Shown here: piece after piece, positions 22,127 through 26,772 of the stretch
Numbering within the stretch: the first letter of the stretch is position 1
Layout: each line of letters opens with the position of its first letter
Assembly (NCBI GenBank): GCA_965364515.1
Contig: CBDTXZ010000021.1
Coordinates: 1 to 26,772 of the forward strand
Reading direction: 5' to 3'
Source of the DNA: JAHEDH01 sp965364515
GTDB lineage: Bacteria; Actinomycetota; Acidimicrobiia; Spongiisociales; ZC4RG35
Length of the DNA: 26,772 nt
The notes under the pieces: model-generated
The model's input: only the letters and a program-made list of their open reading frames with translations
Told to the model about the DNA's origin: nothing
Databases searched by the model: none
Made by a program: the position numbers and the translations under genes

Positions 22127-22822
22127 ATGGTGAGTGTTTGGACTGCGTTCGGCGCAGTCGTGGCCGGATATCTGTTCGGAGCGATCTCGTTCACTCGGAT
22201 CCTCGGCAGGTGGGTGTTGCCCGACGACGATCTGAGTGGCGTCGAGGTGAAGCTCGGGGAGGGGACCATCCGGTTCGACCGCACCAGCGCGTCGCTCATC
22301 TCGCTGAAGCGGGGTCCTGGATACGGATGCCTGACCGGGCTGCTGGACATGGCCAAGGCGGCGGTCCCGGTGCTCGGCTTCAAGCTGGCGTTTCCGGACC
22401 ACGACTACGAGTTCTTCGCCGCAGCCGCTGCAGTGGTCGGTCACAACTATCCGGTGTTCCACCGCTTTCGAGGCGGGGCCGGGATGTCTCCGTATCTCGG
22501 TGGCCTCGCAGTCCTCGATTGGCCGGCGGTCGCGGTGGTGACGCTTCTCGGAAGTCTCACCGGCGCGGGATTCCGCAACGTGGTTGTCTCGTACGTCTCG
22601 GGTGTCGTCTGGTTGTTTCCATGGTTCTGGTGGCGTGGAGCAGGATGGGAGGCCTTTGCGTATGCGATCGCAATCAACGTGGCCGTGTGGCCGGCGATCT
22701 GGCCGACCTTGACCGACTTGAGTCGAATGCAGAAGGCGGGAGAGATCGATCGTCGTGAGGCCATGAAGCTGCTCACGAGAGGACATCCGTCTCTCGATCG
22801 GGACAAGTACCTACCCGACTGA
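22127..22822 (+). CDS. PlsY-like membrane protein (glycerol-3-phosphate acyltransferase family) with degenerate motifs
   Basis: A 231-residue polytopic membrane protein of the PlsY family. Motif 1 is recognisable as GAISFTRILGR (18-28), where PlsY has GS at the first positions. Motif 3 is GHNYPVFHRFRGGAGM (105-120), where PlsY has GGKG. Motif 2, normally the GSGNxGATN glycine-rich loop, is replaced by 'DRTSASLISLKRGPGYG' (51-67), although the following 'LLDMAKAAVPVL' helix is conserved. PlsY transfers acyl groups from acyl-phosphate to glycerol-3-phosphate; the changed loops make that activity doubtful. The ATG at 22127 has GAGAGGG upstream. Its 3' end overlaps the convergent gene by 12 bp. 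Confidence 0.75.
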   Translation: MVSVWTAFGAVVAGYLFGAISFTRILGRWVLPDDDLSGVEVKLGEGTIRFDRTSASLISLKRGPGYGCLTGLLDMAKAAVPVLGFKLAFPDHDYEFFAAAAAVVGHNYPVFHRFRGGAGMSPYLGGLAVLDWPAVAVVTLLGSLTGAGFRNVVVSYVSGVVWLFPWFWWRGAGWEAFAYAIAINVAVWPAIWPTLTDLSRMQKAGEIDRREAMKLLTRGHPSLDRDKYLPD

Positions 22823-25123
22823 TTCGACGTCCCCCGATTGTCGTTCGACACTGACCGTTCCGGTGTAGCCGTCGACCACGACCGTTGCTCCGTCCGGTAG
22901 TCGGGTCGCACGAGGGACCGACACGACGCACGGGATCCGGTATTCGCGGGCCACGATGCTGCTGTGCGACAGCATGCCGCCGGCCTCGGCGATCACGGCT
23001 CCTGCCCTGGCGAAGAGCGGTGTCCAACCGACGTCGCTGAACGGAATGGCGACGACGTCTCCCGGCTTCACCCGGTGAGCGTCGTCGATGTTCTCTACGA
23101 CCCGGAGTGTGCCGCGGTGCCGTCCCCGTGACGTCGCGACCCCGGTCAGGCGGTCCACCTGAAGAGGGCCCTGTCCGACCGGGACGAAGTCGTCGCCGAA
23201 GATCGTCTCTGGCATCTCGACGTTTGCGAGATCCGTCATCTCCTTCAGCCGAAGTGAGACGAGTTCCCTGGGGGGAGTGGCATACGCTCCGTCGAGCAAG
23301 GCGGACCTGAGCTCGTCGAGCGTCAGCAGCATCACGTCGTCGGCCGAGTCGATGACGTCGCGTTCGGCGAGGCGACGCCCGACCTCTCGAAAGGCGGGTC
23401 TGAAGAGCCCGTACCCGAAGGTGTACACGAACGACACGTGCTCGCGATGGTCGACGAACTCGCTCGCTTTCCGGTGCAGCCACCCGATCGACGCCCGCGC
23501 GACCGGTCCCAGCCGCTCGACGGCCGCCTTCCACGACATCGCGCGGTGCGATCCGGTCACCTCTGCGTGGTCGATGGCCATGCGAAGGACCTCGTCTGGC
23601 TGCTCCGACCACGGGGGCACGGAGAAGTCGTTGCCACTGTAGGAGAGGTGGCCGTACTCCTCGAGTAACCGGTCGAGGTCAGCTTCGAGGTGCGTCGGCA
23701 ACCCTCTCATGCCGTCGGCTCGGATGGCTTCGACGGTCTCGGTGCCACATTCGGCGATCGAGGCCCCCAGGCGGCCGAGCGCGGGATTCGGACTGTACGG
23801 ATTGCTCGCTCCGCCCAGCTCGAGATCGAGATCGTCGGGTTCCAGGCCGTGTTTGACCATTTGCCGGCGCATCGCCGCCGTGTAGGCATTCGCGAGCAGT
23901 GGCGTCACGATGTTGACGTAGGCCGCTCCGCTCGTCACGTCGGAGAGCTCCGAGACGTGCTCGAACAGGCCGGAGTCACTGAGTGCGCGGAGTTCCACTG
24001 ATCCGATCTCGGTGAAGCGGACATCGAGCCGTCGCACTTCGTCGGTGAGGTTGCGCCCGTAGCGGAGCTTCCCGACCAGCGTTGCGATCATTCTCGGCAG
24101 ATGGCGGATCGTTGCGGCCGACGGGCGGAATCCCGGCTTGCCGTCCGACGGCAGTCCGAGCAGCATCTCGAGGCCGTCACGCGGCATCCCGAGGAGTTCG
24201 AAGATCTCCCCGATGGTTCCCATGTCGAAATACGAGCGATAGGCGAACTGCCTCGCGAGCTGATCGGGTCTGAGGTCGTTCGGTCCGATCACTTCGGCGA
24301 ACAGGTCGATCCATGCCCGGTTCACGACGGGAACGTTCACGGACCAGACCAACGGCTTGATCATCCCGGGCATGACCTCACGAGAGATGCGGTTCGAGTA
24401 CACCGATACGCGGTCCAGCCCGGTGATCGGCCGAACCTGTACCCACCAGAGCTCGAGGCCGTCCCACACCCATTCGAGGTCGACCGGCGATCCGAAGGCA
24501 TCGGCGATCACTTCGGTCTCCGATGAGATCCGAGTGGCGAGTTCCTCCGTCAGCACGGGTCGCTCGCCAGGACTCGTGCTCCACGCTCCCCAGCGTCGGA
24601 TCCAGCGTTCCGGAGTGACTCCCTGTCCGACGAGCGCATCGCCGCTTCCCGGTACCGCCTCGACGACGATCTCGTTGAGACCCGTCATCGGATTCCGTGA
24701 GAATGCCACCCCTGAGATCCGGGGCGACACCATTCGTTGCACGATGACGGCCATCGATATGGGCTCGTCGTCTCCAATACGCTCGCGGTAGACGGCGGCA
24801 GCCGAGTCCTCAGCGGACCGAAGGACGGTCCAGATGGCTTCGTCGACGTCGGCGGATCCGGTCACGTCGAGCAGGGTCACGAACTGGCCGGCGTAGGAGG
24901 AATCGAAGCCGTCCTCCACCGCCGCCGAGGAGCGGATCGCCCATGGCCCGTCGTCCGGAAGCCATGCGTCGACCTCCAACTCGTCCCTAGCCGTGGGGCC
25001 GGCAGGGATCACCCACGTCTCGGGGACTCGGAAGCCTTGTCGCACCAGCCAGAGAACGTGGGCGGCTTTGCCCCCCATTCGAGGAGTCGCCTGGGTCCGC
25101 TCGGTGAGGGGTATCGGACCCAT
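22811..25123 (-). CDS. PEP synthase / rifampin phosphotransferase-like protein
   Basis: A 770-residue protein with the phosphotransfer domains of PEP synthase but no C-terminal PEP-binding TIM barrel. The N-terminal ATP-grasp domain shows 'GGKAAHVLWL' (17-26), 'WAIRSSAAVEDG' (61-72), 'SYAGQF' (76-81), 'VIVQRMV', 'GVAFSRNPMTG' and 'VDLEWVWDG..LWWVQVRPI'. A middle region of about 400 residues is mostly helical. The C-terminal swivelling domain carries 'AGGMLSHSSIVAREYRIPCVV' with the phosphorylatable His at about 720. The order ATP-binding, acceptor-binding, His domain matches rifampin phosphotransferases. The acceptor here is unknown. The ATG at 25123 has GGAGG just upstream. The gene diverges from the ferrochelatase-like gene. 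Confidence 0.85.
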   Translation of the reverse strand: MGPIPLTERTQATPRMGGKAAHVLWLVRQGFRVPETWVIPAGPTARDELEVDAWLPDDGPWAIRSSAAVEDGFDSSYAGQFVTLLDVTGSADVDEAIWTVLRSAEDSAAAVYRERIGDDEPISMAVIVQRMVSPRISGVAFSRNPMTGLNEIVVEAVPGSGDALVGQGVTPERWIRRWGAWSTSPGERPVLTEELATRISSETEVIADAFGSPVDLEWVWDGLELWWVQVRPITGLDRVSVYSNRISREVMPGMIKPLVWSVNVPVVNRAWIDLFAEVIGPNDLRPDQLARQFAYRSYFDMGTIGEIFELLGMPRDGLEMLLGLPSDGKPGFRPSAATIRHLPRMIATLVGKLRYGRNLTDEVRRLDVRFTEIGSVELRALSDSGLFEHVSELSDVTSGAAYVNIVTPLLANAYTAAMRRQMVKHGLEPDDLDLELGGASNPYSPNPALGRLGASIAECGTETVEAIRADGMRGLPTHLEADLDRLLEEYGHLSYSGNDFSVPPWSEQPDEVLRMAIDHAEVTGSHRAMSWKAAVERLGPVARASIGWLHRKASEFVDHREHVSFVYTFGYGLFRPAFREVGRRLAERDVIDSADDVMLLTLDELRSALLDGAYATPPRELVSLRLKEMTDLANVEMPETIFGDDFVPVGQGPLQVDRLTGVATSRGRHRGTLRVVENIDDAHRVKPGDVVAIPFSDVGWTPLFARAGAVIAEAGGMLSHSSIVAREYRIPCVVSVPRATRLPDGATVVVDGYTGTVSVERQSGDVESVG

Positions 25124-25151
25124 TCCTCCCTCCGCATCCCTCAGTTAGTCT

Positions 25152-25165
25152 CTCCGATCTCGGAG
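25152..25165. promoter_or_regulatory. Inverted repeat in the divergent promoter region, possible operator
   Basis: CTCCGA-TC-TCGGAG is a perfect 6-bp inverted repeat with a 2-bp spacer in the 74-bp gap between the PEP-synthase-like and ferrochelatase-like genes. It is well placed for a regulator acting on both promoters, but only one copy was seen, and a small hairpin would look the same. No clear -35/-10 pair was identified. Confidence 0.3.
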
Positions 25166-25197
25166 CGGCACATCGTACGAGCGGTGGGGAGGAAGTG

Positions 25198-26178
25198 ATG
25201 GGAAGAGTCGCAGTGCTCCTGTGTGGGTACGGAGAGGTCGAGGAGTACGACGACTTCCAGGAGTACAACGAGCGATCGTTTCGTCTGCTGGTGGCAAAAT
25301 CGATCAGGTTTCCCGACTTTTCGATCCCGTGGTTGTCACGTCGCCTCGAACGCAGCCAGCGCAAGGAGTGGCATGCAGCCAACCACTACCACTCACCCCA
25401 CAACGACATCTTCGAGCGTCAGCGCGCCGGGATCGAGACGAGCCTCAAAGAGACGTACGGTGACGACGTCGCCGTATTCAAAGCGTTCAACTTCGTCGAG
25501 CCCCACCTCCCTGATCAGGTGCTGACGGAGATCCGCAGCCAGGGATTCGAGAAGATCGTCGTCTATCCATGGTTGGTCGTCGACTCCGTGTTCACGAGTG
25601 GTCTCGCGCTCCAGCAGATAAACGAGGCGCTTCATTCGGACGGCGCTTGGGTGGACGGCATCCGATATCTGCCGTCGTTTTGGGAGCGCCAGGACTTCCA
25701 GCAGCTTCTCGTCGACCACATCGAGAGCGGTCTGGCACCGCTCCTGGATCGCTACGTCGCCAGCCAGATCGGCGTCGTCCTCTGTCTCCACGGGTGCCCG
25801 CTCGAGTCGAAGGGCCACGAGACCGGTGTCCGCGAGAGCACTGCGCTCTACTACTCCATGCAGTCCAGGCTCATCAGCAGATTTCCGCTGATCAGTCCCG
25901 GATGGATGAACCACCCGGTTCCCGGAAAGTGGACCACTCCGGACGTCGATCAGGCGGCGGGTAACTTGATCGGGCTGGGTGCCCGTGCTCTTGTGTTTGC
26001 CCCCATCGGATTCGTCACCGAGAACCACGAGACCCAGCTCGACATCGGCTACACGATCGAGAAGGTCCAAGATCAGGTGGAGACACTCCATCTGTCGACG
26101 CTCAACGACCATCCCGAACTGCTTGCGATGGGGGCCGGCTGGATCCATCCACTGATCGACGAGCTGCGGGCCGGCTGA
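25198..26178 (+). CDS. Ferrochelatase-family protein (HemH/CpfC-like)
   Basis: A 326-residue protein of the usual ferrochelatase length. The C-terminal half has the family's catalytic His loop as 'LCLHGCP' (SxHGxP in HemH), a 'SPGWMNHPVPGKWTTPDV' segment matching the W..P.T region, and 'FAPIGFVTENHETQLDI' matching PxGFxSDHxETLxE with the catalytic Glu. An N-terminal 'VAVLLCGYGEVEEYDDFQEYN' replaces the usual LLxNxGxP start, so the porphyrin-side loop is divergent. It would insert Fe2+ into protoporphyrin or coproporphyrin, or be a paralogue with changed specificity. ATG 25198 is preferred over the adjacent GTG 25195 because GGGAGG lies five nt before it. Confidence 0.82.
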   Translation: MGRVAVLLCGYGEVEEYDDFQEYNERSFRLLVAKSIRFPDFSIPWLSRRLERSQRKEWHAANHYHSPHNDIFERQRAGIETSLKETYGDDVAVFKAFNFVEPHLPDQVLTEIRSQGFEKIVVYPWLVVDSVFTSGLALQQINEALHSDGAWVDGIRYLPSFWERQDFQQLLVDHIESGLAPLLDRYVASQIGVVLCLHGCPLESKGHETGVRESTALYYSMQSRLISRFPLISPGWMNHPVPGKWTTPDVDQAAGNLIGLGARALVFAPIGFVTENHETQLDIGYTIEKVQDQVETLHLSTLNDHPELLAMGAGWIHPLIDELRAG

Positions 26179-26201
26179 GACTCGAAATGGAACAGGCGCA
26201 A

Positions 26202-26215
26202 CGTCGCCGGCGACG
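26202..26215. terminator. Perfect 14-bp palindrome between convergent genes
   Basis: CGTCGCCGGCGACG is a perfect palindrome in the 62-bp gap between the ferrochelatase-like stop (26178) and the stop of the minus-strand cyclic-nucleotide-domain gene (26241). It could fold as a 5-bp stem with a CCGG loop and serve both directions. There is no U-run, so its strength as a terminator is uncertain. Confidence 0.35.
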
Positions 26216-26240
26216 GAACCGTCTCGGATCGTCGCGTCGA

Positions 26241-26666
26241 TCAGTTGTTGAGCTTCTCGTCTCGATTCGCCAGCCGTTCGGCGATCGACTTCGGGAGTGC
26301 GCCGATCAGCGCTGGATCCGAGGCCGCCAGACGGCGGAACGAGACCGTGTCGATCGCGAGTATCCGCACGGGGGTGATTGCCGTGACCGTGGCGTTGCGC
26401 CTGGCGTCGTTGACGACGGCGATCTCCCCGAAGTGATCCCGGGGGCCGAGGGTGGCGACTGCGACGTCGTCCGCAACGACTTCGACCTCACCCTCGAGGA
26501 TGAGGTGGAATGCATGCGCTCGACCGTCCTGCCGGACGATGACCTTGCCGGCGTCGTGGGATTTCTCGGATGCGATCTCGGCGACGCGAGACAGGGTGTC
26601 GTCAGGGACCGACGCGAACAGCGGCGTCGACCGGAGGAAGGCCAGGTGATCGGAGTGTGTGGCCAT
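26241..26666 (-). CDS. Stand-alone cyclic-nucleotide-binding (cNMP) domain protein
   Basis: A 141-residue protein consisting of one CRP-type beta-roll. It begins 'LRSTPLFASVPDDTLSRVAEIA', has 'HLILEGEVEVV' and a phosphate-binding-cassette-like 'HFGEIAVVNDARRNATVTA' whose Gly-Glu and Arg match the cNMP-contact positions. After the domain's C-helix there are only about 30 residues, so the DNA-binding HTH of CRP is absent. It may act through a partner protein. The ATG at 26666 has GAGGA about six nt upstream. It follows another minus-strand gene by 54 nt and may be co-transcribed with it. Confidence 0.85.
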   Translation of the reverse strand: MATHSDHLAFLRSTPLFASVPDDTLSRVAEIASEKSHDAGKVIVRQDGRAHAFHLILEGEVEVVADDVAVATLGPRDHFGEIAVVNDARRNATVTAITPVRILAIDTVSFRRLAASDPALIGALPKSIAERLANRDEKLNN

Positions 26667-26720
26667 CGTCGTCCTCGATCGGGCAATCGCATCCTACGAG
26701 TCCCGGCGGCTCCGCGTCGC

Positions 26721-26772
26721 TCAGACGGTGATCGAGATCGGCTCGAACGGATCGAGCGTGAACGTGAATTCG
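26721..26772 (-). CDS. C-terminal end of an unidentified protein (truncated by window)
   Basis: The minus strand is open from the window edge to a TGA at 26721-26723 and reads '..EFTFTLDPFEPISITV'. The alternating hydrophobic pattern suggests a terminal beta-strand. It is codirectional with, and 54 nt upstream of, the cNMP-domain gene. Too little is present to assign a family, and a chance open frame of this length cannot be excluded. Confidence 0.35.
   Translation of the reverse strand, partial: EFTFTLDPFEPISITV

Noticed and set aside
1..26772. tRNA, rRNA, CRISPR arrays, insertion sequences, integrase or attachment sites
   Set aside because: None recognised by eye; apart from the short palindromes and inverted repeats listed as features, no array-like or terminal repeats, transposase motifs or RNA-gene signatures were seen.

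Overview
The window is 26.8 kb of high-GC bacterial chromosome, roughly 65% GC by eye. It most resembles a free-living actinobacterium, probably class Acidimicrobiia. The pointers are an F420-type luciferase-like oxidoreductase, a lipoprotein whose mature N-terminus is a Thr/Gly/Asp-rich linker, two-domain rhodanese and OsmC proteins, and dense operons with ATGA/GTGA overlaps. The taxonomy is inference; there is no rRNA or other marker gene.

Layout. (1) Bases 1-273 hold the 3' end of an EamA/DMT transporter. (2) From 12.7 kb down to 304 every gene is on the minus strand. An 11-gene catabolic operon (10623 to 304) encodes a D-2-hydroxyacid dehydrogenase, creatininase-family hydrolase, cupin, Gfo/Idh/MocA dehydrogenase, an Ayg1/DHPON-type alpha/beta hydrolase, a phytoene-desaturase-like FAD enzyme, a dienelactone-hydrolase-like protein, a split UxaA/SuyAB-type lyase, an F420-type oxidoreductase and an HSL-type esterase. 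Upstream lie a rubredoxin-like/DinB fusion and a zinc alcohol dehydrogenase. (3) On the plus strand, 12.9-22.8 kb holds OsmC and a rhodanese sulfurtransferase, then a complete oligopeptide-type ABC importer (lipoprotein, two permeases, two ATPases), an MFS exporter and a divergent PlsY-like protein. (4) 22.8-26.8 kb holds a PEP-synthase/rifampin-phosphotransferase-like protein, a divergently transcribed ferrochelatase-family protein, a stand-alone cyclic-nucleotide-binding-domain protein and the last codons of one more gene.

How it fits together. A near-identical palindrome, (T)GCAATCGATTG(C), occurs three times. The copies lie just upstream of the 11-gene operon, the zinc alcohol dehydrogenase and the ABC importer. 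It has the shape of a LacI-family operator. At the importer it sits at the predicted transcription start, directly after a TTGACG-N18-TACGAT promoter. Importer and catabolic genes therefore look like one substrate-induced regulon whose repressor lies outside the window. The substrate is unknown. The lyase pair plus hydroxyacid dehydrogenase fits a sugar acid or a C3 sulfonate such as sulfolactate; the nearby sulfur-handling genes are compatible with the latter but do not prove it.

The most unusual protein feature is in the importer's ATPases. The first carries a DnaJ-like cysteine module (four CxxC pairs in two tandem 16-residue repeats) inserted between Walker A and the Q-loop. Its partner carries a charged helical insert at the equivalent position and about 80 residues inserted within its C-terminal cysteine motif.
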